A stretch of 30,022 nt of DNA from JBPCOI01 sp051000395 (lineage in GTDB: Bacteria > Actinomycetota > Actinomycetes > Mycobacteriales > Jatrophihabitantaceae), in assembly GCA_051000395.1 (NCBI GenBank), contig JBPCOI010000050.1, positions 1-30,022 of the forward strand, read 5' to 3'. A program made the position numbers and the translations under genes. This document shows positions 22,586 through 30,022 of this stretch, piece by piece; positions within the stretch are counted from its first letter, which is position 1; each line of letters starts with the position of its first letter. The notes beneath the pieces were generated by a model. It saw nothing but the letters and a program-made list of their open reading frames with translations, did no database searches and was not told the DNA's origin.

Positions 22586-24772
22586 TCAGCGCCGGACGCG
22601 CAGGAGCAGGACCGTCCGGGCCTGGACTGCCAACTCCGTACCGCCGCGGATCGGGCCGGTGCTCGCCGGAGCGCCTGCCGGGCACGACGTGTCGATCACC
22701 AGCTCGTACTGCGCCGCCCACGGTGTGCCCGGCAGCGCGAACCTGCCGTCGGCATCGTCTGAGTGCACGATCAGCAGGAACGAGTCGTCGACGATCACCT
22801 CGTTGCGGCGGCCCCGATGGCGCAGGCCGCGTCCGTCCAGGTACATGCCGAGCGAGCACAGCGCCGTGTCGAACCAGTCCTGCGACGCCATCTCCCGCCC
22901 GGCCGGATGGAACCAGGCGAGGTCCTTGCAGCCGTCGGCGCTGGCCACTCCGTCCTCGGTGGGGCTGCGGCCGCCACCGACCGGGCGGCCCTCGAAGAAC
23001 GCCCGCTGCCGCAGGACCGGATGCGAACGGCGCAGGGTGACAAGCCGCTGCACCAGCCCCAGCATGTCCTCGGCCTCGGCGGTCGCGCTCCAGTCCAGCC
23101 ACGAGGTCGGGTTGTCCTGCACGTAGGCATTGTTGTTGCCGCCCTGAGTGCGCCACAGTTCGTCGCCGGCCGCGAGCATCGGCGCACCGGTCGACAGCAG
23201 CAGCGTCGAGAGCAGGTTGCGGGCCTGATGCAACCGCAACGCGGCCACCCGCGGCGACGCCGGGTCGCCTTCGGCGCCGCAGTTGTAGGAGCGGTTGTCG
23301 TCGGTGCCGTCGCGGTTGCCCTCCCCGTTGGCCTCGTTGTGCTTGTGCTCGTAGGAGACGAGATCGCGCACGGTGAAGCCGTCGTGAGCCGTCACGAAGT
23401 TGATCGACGCGATCGGCAGCCGTCCTCCGTCCTTGTCGCCGTAGAGGTCTGACGAGCCGCTCAGGCGGTAGGCGAGATCGCGCACGCCGCCCGAGCCGGT
23501 GGACCAGAACGAGCGCACGGTGTCGCGGTATCTGCCGTTCCACTCGGTCCACAGCGGTGGGAACTCGCCGACCTGGTACCCGCCGGCGCCGACGTCCCAC
23601 GGTTCCGCGATGAGTTTCACCTGGGAAATAAGGGGATCCTGATGAATCGTGTCGAAGAAGGTCGATAGCTTGTCGACGTCGTGCAGCGAGCGTGCGAGCG
23701 CGGAGGCCAGGTCGAAGCGGAACCCGTCGACGTGCATCTCGGTGATCCAGTACCGCAGCGAGTCGGTGATCAGCTGCAGCGGGAACGCGCGGCGCGGGTC
23801 GAAGGTGTTGCCGCAACCGGTGTAGTCGACGTAGCGCGAGGGATCGTGCGCGTCGAGGCGGTAGTAGGCCCCGTTGTCGATGCCCCGGAAGCTGAACATC
23901 GGGCCGTCCGCAGCGCCCTCGGCGGTGTGGTTGTAGACGACGTCGAGGATGACCTCCAGGCCGGCGGCGTGCAGGGCGCGCACCATCGCCTTGAACTCCC
24001 GCACCGCGCTGCCCCCGTCCCCGCTGCGGCTGGAGGCGTAGGCGGCGTGCGGGGCGAAGAACCCGGCTGAGTTGTAGCCCCAGTAGTTGCCCATCCCGCG
24101 CCGCTGTAGGGACGGTTCGCTGACGAAGTGGTGGATCGGCAGCAACTCCACTGCCGTGACGCCCAGCGTCGTGAGGTGCTCGATCGCCGCGGGGTGGGCG
24201 AGTCCGGCATAGGTGCCGCGCAGCTCACTCGGGATGTCCGGGTGCTGGCGCGTGAACCCGCGCACGTGCAGCTCGTAGATCACGGTGGCGTCCCACGGCA
24301 CGTTGGGACGGTGGTCGTCGCCCCAGGGGAACGCGTCGTGCAGCAGCACCGAGCGGGGCACGTGCGGTGCGGAGTCCTCGTCGTTGGTCGGGTAGACCGC
24401 GCGATGGTCGCTGAGATCGCCTTCGATCGCCCGGCCATAGGGGTCGAGCAGCAGCTTGTTGCGGTTGTGGAACAGGCCGCGGGACGGGTCGTAGGGGCCG
24501 TCCACGCGAAACCCGTAGCGCTGGCCGGGCCCGACGCCCGGCAGGTACCCGTGCCAAACATGGTAGGTGTGGTCCTCGAGCGGGACGCGGATCTCGCTCT
24601 CCGTACGGGTACCGGTGCCGAGCAGGCACACGTCGACCGCGGTCGCCGTCGTGGTCCAGAGCGCGAAGTTCGTGCCCTCGCCGTCCCAGTGCGCGCCGAG
24701 CGGGAACGGAGCGCCCGGCCAGGCGCGATCCGTACGCGCGGCCATCGCGGCGGTGAGCTCCTCGGGCAACAT
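22586..24772 (-). CDS. glgX: Glycogen debranching enzyme GlgX
   Basis: GH13 isoamylase-type enzyme that cleaves alpha-1,6 branches of phosphorylase-trimmed glycogen. 728 residues. A CBM48 domain occupies about 17-125 (FPLGAHWDGEGTNFALW). The barrel motifs include VILDVVYNHTAEG, VDGFRFDLASAL with nucleophile Asp354, LIAEPWDVG with acid Glu390, and NFVTAHDGFTVRDL. YNCGAEGDPASP and GDELWRTQGGNNNAYVQDN are hallmark GlgX segments. The ATG at 24772 is chosen because TACAGT ends 8 nt upstream and residues beyond it lose similarity. Longer frames would cross the divergent protease gene. No other glycogen gene lies here; it precedes crtI on the same strand across a hairpin. Confidence 0.95.
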   Translation of the reverse strand: MLPEELTAAMAARTDRAWPGAPFPLGAHWDGEGTNFALWTTTATAVDVCLLGTGTRTESEIRVPLEDHTYHVWHGYLPGVGPGQRYGFRVDGPYDPSRGLFHNRNKLLLDPYGRAIEGDLSDHRAVYPTNDEDSAPHVPRSVLLHDAFPWGDDHRPNVPWDATVIYELHVRGFTRQHPDIPSELRGTYAGLAHPAAIEHLTTLGVTAVELLPIHHFVSEPSLQRRGMGNYWGYNSAGFFAPHAAYASSRSGDGGSAVREFKAMVRALHAAGLEVILDVVYNHTAEGAADGPMFSFRGIDNGAYYRLDAHDPSRYVDYTGCGNTFDPRRAFPLQLITDSLRYWITEMHVDGFRFDLASALARSLHDVDKLSTFFDTIHQDPLISQVKLIAEPWDVGAGGYQVGEFPPLWTEWNGRYRDTVRSFWSTGSGGVRDLAYRLSGSSDLYGDKDGGRLPIASINFVTAHDGFTVRDLVSYEHKHNEANGEGNRDGTDDNRSYNCGAEGDPASPRVAALRLHQARNLLSTLLLSTGAPMLAAGDELWRTQGGNNNAYVQDNPTSWLDWSATAEAEDMLGLVQRLVTLRRSHPVLRQRAFFEGRPVGGGRSPTEDGVASADGCKDLAWFHPAGREMASQDWFDTALCSLGMYLDGRGLRHRGRRNEVIVDDSFLLIVHSDDADGRFALPGTPWAAQYELVIDTSCPAGAPASTGPIRGGTELAVQARTVLLLRVRR

Positions 24773-24780
24773 CAGCTGGG

Positions 24781-24786
24781 ACTGTA
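24781..24786 (-). promoter_or_regulatory. -10 box (TACAGT) for glgX, near-leaderless
   Basis: On the minus strand TACAGT ends 8 nt before the glgX ATG (24772). No Shine-Dalgarno sits in the 8-nt gap. Confidence 0.4.
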
Positions 24787-24841
24787 GCCAAGCCGCGCCG
24801 GCGCCGCGGCCCCCGACACGGATTCTCAGCGAACGCCGGGG

Positions 24842-24866
24842 CTGCGTACAGCCAACTGCGTACCTT
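24842..24866 (+). promoter_or_regulatory. Direct repeat and possible -10 box upstream of the protease gene
   Basis: CTGCGTAC occurs twice (24842-24849 and 24856-24863) with a 14-bp period. The second copy overlaps TACCTT (24861-24866), a plausible -10 box about 55 nt before the coding start. The pair could be an operator. No good -35 was found. Confidence 0.25.
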
Positions 24867-24925
24867 CGCCGGTTACCTGGAGACCGGAGCGGGCACCGCC
24901 GTCCGCGCCGACGGAGGTGAGACGG

Positions 24926-26116
24926 ATGGACGCGCAGCCCTACTCTCGATCGGCGCCGCCACCACCGGGCCGCCGTGATTCGCACCGGCGCCTGGCCGTT
25001 CTCGGCGTGAGCACGGCCGCGATCGCGGCCACCGTGCTCGTCCTGACGGTCGCGGACGGCGGCGTGCAGCTCGTCAACGGTTCGGGCACCACGGCGCAGG
25101 CGCTGCCGGCGATCGACCGCGTGCCCGGCAGCGCAAGTCCGTCGCCCGCCCCGGGCGCCGGGGCGAAGGGCTCGGGCGGCTCCGGCGCGACCACCCCGGC
25201 GCGCTCGAGCACGTCGGCCTCGACGGCGCAGCAGGTCGGTGTCGTCGACATCGACACGGTGCTCGCCTACCAGCAGGCGCAGGCCGCGGGCACGGGCATG
25301 GTGCTGACCTCCGCCGGCGACGTGCTCACCAACAACCACGTGGTCGACGGCGCGACGAGGATCTCCGTCACCGTCGTGTCCACCGGCAGGACGTACCGGG
25401 CGAGCGTGGTGGGCACCGACCCGACACAGGACATCGCCGTCCTCCGCCTGCAGAACGCCTCCGGGCTGCAGCGGGCGAACTTCGGCACCGCCTCGGGCGT
25501 GCGTGTCGGGGACCGGGTGACCGGTGTCGGCAACGGCGGGGGCGCGGGCGGAACACCGAATGCGGCCTCCGGAATCGTCGAGGCGCTCGGTCAGCCGATC
25601 ACCGCGGCGGACCAGAGCGGCACCAACGCCGAGCGCCTGACCGACATGATCAAGACGAGTGATCCGATCGTGCCCGGCGACTCCGGCGGCCCGCTCTACG
25701 ACAGCGCCGGGAGCGTCGTCGGCACGGACACCGCGGCCAACGCCAGCGTCGCCAGCACGGGGTACGCCATCACGATCGACCGCGCGCTCGCGATCGCCGC
25801 GCAGATCGAGAGCGGGCGCCAGTCCAGCACCGTGCACCTCGGCTACCCCGGCTTCCTCGGCGTCTCGGTCGTCGACGCCAACGGCGGGGGTGCGGGGATC
25901 GACTCGGTGGTGCCGGGCGGCCCCGCCGACCGAGCCGGCATCGTCGCGGGCGACGTCGTCACCGCGGTCGGCGCCACGCCGGTCACGTCCGGCGCAAACC
26001 TGCGCGACGCCCTGTCCGGTGACAAGCCCGGACAGGCGGTGACGATCACCTGGAACGACGGCGCCGGAAGGAGCCGGCGAGCCGGTGTCACGCTAGCTGC
26101 CGGGCCGGCTGACTGA
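24926..26116 (+). CDS. Membrane-anchored trypsin-like serine protease with PDZ domain (HtrA/S1C)
   Basis: Envelope protease, probably quality control or regulated proteolysis outside the membrane. 396 residues. A cytoplasmic basic start is followed by one TM helix at about 22-43 (LAVLGVSTAAIAATVLVLTV), a Pro/Ser/Gly-rich linker, and the protease domain at about 105-300. The triad is complete: His138 in LTNNHVVDGA, Asp169 in TQDIAVLRL, and Ser253 in GDSGGPLYD. A PDZ domain covers about 308-392 (FLGVSVVDANGG, then GIVAGDVVTAVGATPV). The ATG at 24926 is fixed by GGAGGTGA 5 nt upstream; an in-frame GTG at 24917 falls inside that site. It resembles mycobacterial PepA/HtrA-type proteins. It is divergent from glgX, and the next gene starts 28 bp downstream. 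Confidence 0.92.
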   Translation: MDAQPYSRSAPPPPGRRDSHRRLAVLGVSTAAIAATVLVLTVADGGVQLVNGSGTTAQALPAIDRVPGSASPSPAPGAGAKGSGGSGATTPARSSTSASTAQQVGVVDIDTVLAYQQAQAAGTGMVLTSAGDVLTNNHVVDGATRISVTVVSTGRTYRASVVGTDPTQDIAVLRLQNASGLQRANFGTASGVRVGDRVTGVGNGGGAGGTPNAASGIVEALGQPITAADQSGTNAERLTDMIKTSDPIVPGDSGGPLYDSAGSVVGTDTAANASVASTGYAITIDRALAIAAQIESGRQSSTVHLGYPGFLGVSVVDANGGGAGIDSVVPGGPADRAGIVAGDVVTAVGATPVTSGANLRDALSGDKPGQAVTITWNDGAGRSRRAGVTLAAGPAD

Positions 26117-26144
26117 GTGTCCCGGGTGCCCTCCGGTCGGCGAG

Positions 26145-26972
26145 GTGCGCTTTGATTGGCCCGTGGACGGGGCCGGCGTCGAGCTGAACCAGGACGCTGT
26201 GCTCCAGTTCGCGAACGTGAGTGTGCGCCGGGGCACGGCGACGCTCCTCGACCGCATCGACTGGACCGTCGAGGAGGACGAGCGCTGGGCAGTCCTGGGT
26301 GCGAACGGTGCCGGCAAGACCACGTTGCTTCAGATCGCCGCCGCGTCCCTTCACCCCACGTCGGGGCGCGCCTACGTCCTCGGAGAGCAGCTCGGGCGGG
26401 TGGACGTGTTCGAGCTGCGGCCGCGCATCGGCTTGGCCAGCGCCGCCCTCGCGCAGCGGGTCCCGGACGGCGAACTGGTGCTGGACGTGGTGGTGAGCGC
26501 GGGCTACTCGCTGCTCGGACGCTGGCGCGAGGCATACGGACGCCTGGACGTGCGGCGCGCGGTCAGGCTGCTCGAGCGCTTCGGGGTGGGCGAGCTGGCG
26601 CAGCGGCGCTTCGGCACGCTGAGCGAGGGCGAGCGCAAGCGGGTGCAGATCGCCCGCGCCCTGATGACGGATCCGGAGTTGCTCTTGCTCGACGAGCCGG
26701 CGGCGGGGATGGATCTCGGCGGCCGCGAGGACCTGATCCGGCGCCTCACCCGCTTCGCTGCCGACCCCGAGGCGCCCGCGTCGGTGCTCGTCACGCATCA
26801 CGTCGAGGAGCTGCCGCCGGGCACCAGCCACGTGCTGCTGCTACGGGCCGGAGCTGTGGTCGCGTCCGGGCTGGCCCGCGACGTGCTCACCGACGCGCAC
26901 CTGTCCGACACGTTCGGCCTGCCGCTGCACGTCGAACGTCGCGAAGGCCGCTGGTACGCACGCGCCCGCTGA
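26145..26972 (+). CDS. ABC transporter ATP-binding protein (orphan)
   Basis: 275-residue ABC ATPase. Walker A is GANGAGKTT at about 52-60. A Q-loop-like region with AQRVPDGELVLDVVVSAGY follows. The signature LSEGERKRVQIARAL is at about 159-173, Walker B LLLLDEPAAGMD at about 179-190, and the switch His in VLVTHHVEEL. It resembles the YlmA-type single-ATPase subfamily, some of which sit in iron or molybdate import clusters. No permease or binding protein is present within the window, so the transported substrate, or even a transport role, is unknown. The start may be GTG 26145 or GTG 26163; the first residues before LQFANVSVRRG are poorly conserved. Convergent with the GNAT gene across a perfect hairpin. 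Confidence 0.85.
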   Translation: MRFDWPVDGAGVELNQDAVLQFANVSVRRGTATLLDRIDWTVEEDERWAVLGANGAGKTTLLQIAAASLHPTSGRAYVLGEQLGRVDVFELRPRIGLASAALAQRVPDGELVLDVVVSAGYSLLGRWREAYGRLDVRRAVRLLERFGVGELAQRRFGTLSEGERKRVQIARALMTDPELLLLDEPAAGMDLGGREDLIRRLTRFAADPEAPASVLVTHHVEELPPGTSHVLLLRAGAVVASGLARDVLTDAHLSDTFGLPLHVERREGRWYARAR

Positions 26973-26986
26973 ACCGGGCGGGCGCG
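26961..26986. terminator. Bidirectional terminator, ABC ATPase/GNAT
   Basis: Perfect 9-bp arms, CGCGCCCGC (26961-26969) and GCGGGCGCG (26978-26986), enclose an 8-nt loop containing the ABC gene stop. It lies in the 19-bp gap between convergent genes. There is no U-tract. Confidence 0.5.
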
Positions 26987-26991
26987 GTCAC

Positions 26992-27513
26992 TTACGGCGG
27001 CAGATTCTGTCGAAACCGCACCTCGGTGACGCCGACACCGCCGATCGCGTCACCCTTCGTGGCTCCGTCAGGGCGCCAACCGGCCGCGCGGTAGAAGCGG
27101 ATCGCCCGGTCATTGCCGTCGAGCACCCACAGCGTGGCCCGCCGGTAGGAGGCCTCGCGGAGGCGCCCGAGCACCTCGGTCATCAAGGCTGACCCGAAAC
27201 CCTTGCCGAACTCCTCGGGGAGAACGTAGATGCTGGTGAGCTCGGCGACCTCGGCCGGGTCCGCGTCGGCGTCGCGGGTTGGGCGGATGTTCGCGAATCC
27301 GAGCAGCTCACCACCAGCCTCCGCCACGAGCGTCCCCGCCCGCGGCCAGTCGGCTTGCGCGATGATGCGTTCCCACCCAGCGCTGCGCTGGTCGGGCCGC
27401 AGGCCGTCGAGGTAGTCCGGTGGCAGTATCCCGCGATAGGCGCCTTGCCAGGACCGCACGTGCACCGAGGCGATGGCAACGGCGTCCTGCACCTCGGCAG
27501 CTCGGACCACCAC
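26992..27513 (-). CDS. GNAT-family N-acetyltransferase
   Basis: 173-residue acetyltransferase using acetyl-CoA; the acceptor is unknown. Motif D/A is visible as ELTSIYVLPEEFGKGFGSALM, with the R/Q-x-x-G-x-G/A-type pyrophosphate loop as EFGKGFG. Motif B follows as ATLWVLDGNDRAIRFYRAAGW. The N-terminal VRAAEVQDAVAIASVHVRSWQGAYRGILP is typical of the subfamily often labelled phosphinothricin-type or general GNAT. The GTG at 27513 has TACCCT ending 6 nt upstream, so the message is predicted leaderless. GTG 27510 is a possible alternative. Confidence 0.9.
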   Translation of the reverse strand: MVVRAAEVQDAVAIASVHVRSWQGAYRGILPPDYLDGLRPDQRSAGWERIIAQADWPRAGTLVAEAGGELLGFANIRPTRDADADPAEVAELTSIYVLPEEFGKGFGSALMTEVLGRLREASYRRATLWVLDGNDRAIRFYRAAGWRPDGATKGDAIGGVGVTEVRFRQNLPP

Positions 27514-27519
27514 AGCCGG

Positions 27520-27525
27520 AGGGTA
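27520..27525 (-). promoter_or_regulatory. -10 box (TACCCT) for the GNAT gene, leaderless
   Basis: On the minus strand TACCCT ends 6 nt before GTG 27513, with no Shine-Dalgarno. Identical in hexamer and spacing to the aroF start. Confidence 0.5.
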
Positions 27526-27622
27526 TCTCGCGGGCGGTTCGTCGAGATCGTCGCGACGAACGCTGGAGCGGGCTTGTTCCGCCCGCGCCCGGTGCCCGGG
27601 CGAGGCAGGCCGGTGCAGGCCT

Positions 27623-27652
27623 TAGGCTCGACGCCGGTTCGCAAACGAAGGG
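27623..27652 (+). promoter_or_regulatory. -10 box (TAGGCT) and ribosome-binding site of the enoyl-CoA hydratase gene
   Basis: TAGGCT at 27623-27628 would start transcription near 27635, leaving a leader of about 24 nt that carries GAAGGG (27647-27652), 6 nt before ATG 27659. This gene is leadered, unlike its divergent neighbour. Confidence 0.4.
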
Positions 27653-27658
27653 TCGCGC

Positions 27659-28465
27659 ATGGCAGAGCTGGTTGGTGTCGAGATCGGCGACGGCACGGAC
27701 GGTGCACCGGCCGCGGTGGCCACGATCAGGCTGCGCCGCCCGCCGATGAATGCCCTCAACACCCAGGTGCAGGAGGAACTGCGCGCCGCCGCGGAGCAGG
27801 TCACCCGCGACGACTCGATACGCGCCGTCGTCCTCTACGGCGGTGAGAAGGTCTTCGCGGCCGGTGCCGACGTCAAGGAGTTCGCCGGGCAGAGCCACGA
27901 GACGATGATGCGCGACGCCGCGCGGCTGTCGTCCTCGCTGGCGGCGCTGGCCGCCGTCCCGAAGCCGGTGATCGCGGCCGTCACCGGCTACGCGCTCGGC
28001 GGGGGTTGCGAGCTCGCCCTCACCGCCGACTTCCGGGTCTGCGCCGACAACGCCAGGTGGGGCCAGCCGGAGATCCTGCTCGGCATCATCCCCGGGGCTG
28101 GGGGCACCCAACGCCTGCCACGGCTGATCGGTGCCGCGAAGGCCAAGGAGCTCATCTTCACCGGACGATTCGTCGACGCCGCGGAGGCGCTCGCGATCGG
28201 GCTCGTCGACGCGGTCGTCCCCGCGGCCGAGGTCTACCGCACCGCCCTGGCCATGGCCGCGAAGTTCGCGAAGGGACCCGCACTCGCCCTGGGCGCGGCG
28301 AAAGCGGCGATCGACGGCGGCCTCGACGGCGCACTGGCAGCCGGATTGCAGCTGGAGTCGCACCTGTTCGCGTCGCTGTTCGCGACCGAGGACCGTGCCC
28401 TGGGCATGTCCTCGTTCATCGAGCACGGACCGGGCAAGGCCAGCTTCGCCGGAGCGCCCAGGTGA
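27659..28465 (+). CDS. echA: Enoyl-CoA hydratase (crotonase family)
   Basis: Hydrates trans-2-enoyl-CoA in fatty-acid beta-oxidation. 268 residues. The oxyanion-hole segments are FAAGADVKEF and GYALGGGCELA. Both catalytic glutamates of true hydratases are present: Glu118 in GGGCELAL and Glu138 in GQPEILLGIIPGAGGTQRL. The C-terminal AGLQLESHLFASLFATEDRALGM is typical. It strongly resembles mycobacterial EchA8-type enzymes. GAAGGG lies 6 nt before the ATG. The TGA overlaps the GTG of the next methyltransferase, so the two are coupled. FadD15 at the other end of the window could supply acyl-CoA, but the genes are 25 kb apart. Confidence 0.93.
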   Translation: MAELVGVEIGDGTDGAPAAVATIRLRRPPMNALNTQVQEELRAAAEQVTRDDSIRAVVLYGGEKVFAAGADVKEFAGQSHETMMRDAARLSSSLAALAAVPKPVIAAVTGYALGGGCELALTADFRVCADNARWGQPEILLGIIPGAGGTQRLPRLIGAAKAKELIFTGRFVDAAEALAIGLVDAVVPAAEVYRTALAMAAKFAKGPALALGAAKAAIDGGLDGALAAGLQLESHLFASLFATEDRALGMSSFIEHGPGKASFAGAPR

Positions 28466-29397
28466 GCAGCCGGCCGGCCACCGCCGAGCAGGTTGCGGCG
28501 GCGTGGGACGACACCAAGCTGGCCAACGTCCTCTACCACGACTGGGAGGCGGGCACCTACGACGAGAAGTGGTCGATCTCCTTCGACGAGCGCTGCGTCG
28601 AGTACGCGCGCGAGCGGTTCGCGCACGTCGCCGGTAGGGCCGGCTGGCCCTACCCGACCTCGCTCGAGCTGGGCTGCGGGACGGGTTTCTTCACGCTCAA
28701 CCTCAAGTTGGCGGGCGTGCTCGACGACGCTCACGTCACCGATCTCAGTCCCGGCATGGTGGAGGTGGCGCAACGCAACGCCCGGGGTCTCGGCTTCGAG
28801 GTCGAGGGACGCGTCGCCGACGCCGAGCGCCTGCCCTACCCCGACAACAGCTTCGAGCTGGTGATCGGCCACGCGGTCCTGCACCACATCCCCGACGTGG
28901 AGCTGGCGATGCGCGAGGTGTTGCGGGTGCTCAAGCCCGGCGGCCGATTCGTCTTCGCCGGCGAGCCCACCCGGCACGGCGACGTCATCGCGCGCCGGCT
29001 GTCGCGCTTGACCTGGTGGGCAGCGACCCATGCCGTCCGCCTGCCGCTGCTCGCGGCCTGGCGCCGCCCGCAGGAGGAGCTCGACGAGTCCTCGCACGCC
29101 GCGGCGCTAGAGGCCGTCGTGGACGTCCATACGTTCGTGCCCGCCGAACTGGCGACGATCGCGCGGCGGGCCGGGGCGAGCGACGTGCAGGTCGAGACGA
29201 GCGAGCTGCTCGCGGCGTGGTTCGGCTGGCCGGTGCGGACCTTCGAGTGCGCGGTGCCGAAGGACAAGCTCGGCCTGCGCTGGGCGAATTTCGCACTCCA
29301 CGGATGGCGCCGGCTCTCGGCGGTCGACCGCGTGCTCGAACACGTCGTGCCGCAAGGGCTGTTCTACAACGCCGAGATCACCGGCCTGAAGCCGTAA
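28462..29397 (+). CDS. Class I SAM-dependent methyltransferase
   Basis: 311 residues from GTG 28462, which overlaps the hydratase stop as GTGA. Motif I is SLELGCGTGFFTLNL at about 67-81. A strand-2 acid is in VTDLSPGMVEVAQ. PYPDNSFELVIGHAVLHHIPD and VLRVLKPGGRFVFAGEP are the standard Methyltransf_11 segments. The N-terminal AAWDDTKLANVLYHDWEAGTYDEKW, and a C-terminal helical region with HGWRRLSAVDRVLEHVVPQG, mark an actinobacterial subfamily. Substrate unknown; translational coupling to an enoyl-CoA hydratase hints at a lipid or acyl-CoA-related target, which is inference. A longer upstream frame inside the hydratase gene is rejected. Confidence 0.88.
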   Translation: MSSRPATAEQVAAAWDDTKLANVLYHDWEAGTYDEKWSISFDERCVEYARERFAHVAGRAGWPYPTSLELGCGTGFFTLNLKLAGVLDDAHVTDLSPGMVEVAQRNARGLGFEVEGRVADAERLPYPDNSFELVIGHAVLHHIPDVELAMREVLRVLKPGGRFVFAGEPTRHGDVIARRLSRLTWWAATHAVRLPLLAAWRRPQEELDESSHAAALEAVVDVHTFVPAELATIARRAGASDVQVETSELLAAWFGWPVRTFECAVPKDKLGLRWANFALHGWRRLSAVDRVLEHVVPQGLFYNAEITGLKP

Positions 29398-29400
29398 CCG

Positions 29401-30022
29401 GTGGCGCGACCGTCCGTGATCGATGCAGGGCCGGTACTCGGTCGCGTCCCAAGCACGGTCTTGTTCGATCTGGACGGCACGCTGTCAGACTCGGCCGGCG
29501 GCATCCTCGCGTCACTGCGCCATGCGTTCGCGAGCAATGGGCTGCCGGTGCTGGACGCTCAGGCGGCGCGCGACCTGCTGGGACCGCCGTTCCACCAGAC
29601 GCTGCCGCCGTTGGTAGGCGAGCAGCGGACGGCCGCCGTCCTCGCTGCCTTCCGCGCCCATCAGGACGCGGGCGCGCGGCTGCAGACCCGACTGTTCTCG
29701 GGTATCCGCAGCCTGCTCGACGGGCTGCGCGACGTGGGGGTGCGCATGGCGGTGGCGACGAGCAAGCGCGACGGCGCCGCCCACCAGGTGGTCGAGCACC
29801 TCGGTATCGGCGGGTACTTCGAGACGGTCTGCGGCGAGCAGCCGGACGGCCCGCGCGCGAGCAAGGCGGCCGTGGTCGCGGAGGTCCTGTCCCGGCTCGC
29901 GGACCCCGATCCACGCACCGTGCTGATGGTGGGCGACCGCGCCCAGGACGTCCTGGGCGCCCGTGCCCACAGCGTGGCTTGCCTCGGCGACGGCTGGGGC
30001 TACGGCAATCCCGGCGAGCTCG
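29401..30022 (+). CDS. HAD-family phosphatase (Gph/PGP-like), truncated by window end
   Basis: At least 207 residues are visible; the frame is still open at 30022, so the C-terminus is missing. HAD motif I is VLFDLDGTLSDSAGG with nucleophile Asp23 and Asp25. Motif II is the Thr/Ser in AVATSKRDG, motif III is the Lys in ASKAAVVAEVL, and motif IV is MVGDRAQDVLGA. The helical cap between motifs I and II is of the C1 type, as in phosphoglycolate phosphatase and related enzymes. The substrate is open. GTG 29401 is 3 bp after the methyltransferase stop, so it is probably in the same operon; GTG 29416 is an alternative start. Confidence 0.88.
   Translation, partial: MARPSVIDAGPVLGRVPSTVLFDLDGTLSDSAGGILASLRHAFASNGLPVLDAQAARDLLGPPFHQTLPPLVGEQRTAAVLAAFRAHQDAGARLQTRLFSGIRSLLDGLRDVGVRMAVATSKRDGAAHQVVEHLGIGGYFETVCGEQPDGPRASKAAVVAEVLSRLADPDPRTVLMVGDRAQDVLGARAHSVACLGDGWGYGNPGEL

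Noticed and set aside
24773..25837. N-terminal extension of GlgX
   Set aside because: Antisense to the protease gene, with no recognisable domain. The ATG at 24772 has a -10 box and matches family length.

Overview
The window is dense, very GC-rich actinobacterial chromosome. Genes are tightly packed, GTG starts are common, 4-bp stop/start overlaps recur, and the third codon position is strongly G/C. Gene content (FadD15-type ligase, two Rv2185c-type SRPBCC proteins, ArsA-like ATPase, Rv2182c-type acyltransferase, Rv2179c-type exoribonuclease, class II AroG, PknL-type kinase, Rv2175c-type DNA-binding protein) follows the order of the Mycobacterium tuberculosis Rv2175c-Rv2187 neighbourhood. 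Extra genes are interspersed, so this is a non-mycobacterial actinomycete, perhaps of the Frankia/Jatrophihabitans/Nakamurella side. That placement is inference, not proof. I see no phage, IS, CRISPR, tRNA or rRNA, and no gene-free stretch above 300 bp.

Layout. 1-3.1 kb (minus): glycerate kinase and a long-chain acyl-CoA ligase. 3.1-7.4 kb (plus): two SRPBCC lipid-binding-fold proteins, an ArsA/Get3-like ATPase with a C-terminal HSP20-like domain, a small CxxCxxC protein, a ROK glucokinase and an EEP-family phosphohydrolase. 7.4-8.9 kb (minus): an alpha/beta hydrolase and a two-helix membrane protein. 9.0-14.1 kb (plus): PlsC-type acyltransferase, DEDDh exoribonuclease, a phosphofructokinase with pyrophosphate-type residues, class II DAHP synthase, a 30-bp tandem-repeat array and threonine aldolase. 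14.1-17.2 kb (minus): an unrelated class I DAHP synthase and a PASTA-domain Ser/Thr kinase. 17.3-20.0 kb (plus): two methyltransferase-fold proteins, the Rv2175c-like DNA-binding protein and the two halves of a heterodimeric lycopene cyclase. 19.9-24.8 kb (minus): phytoene synthase, phytoene desaturase and glycogen debranching enzyme. 24.9-30.0 kb: a membrane-anchored trypsin-like PDZ protease, an ABC ATPase, a GNAT (minus), enoyl-CoA hydratase, methyltransferase and a HAD phosphatase cut by the window end.

How they work together. There is a lipid/envelope block (FadD, SRPBCC pair, ArsA-like ATPase, PlsC), a central-carbon-to-aromatic block (glucokinase, PFK, two DAHP synthases), a signalling pair (PknL-like kinase and its Rv2175c-type partner) and a carotenoid set (crtI-crtB facing crtYc-crtYd) able to take GGPP to a cyclised C40 carotenoid. 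No crtE is visible.

The most unusual feature is the 8 x 30-bp array between aroG and the threonine aldolase gene. Each unit carries a small hairpin with the Shine-Dalgarno core in its loop, followed by an ATG/GTG overlapping a TGA. At least nine genes also show a TANNNT -10 box placed so that the transcript would begin at or next to the start codon (leaderless).
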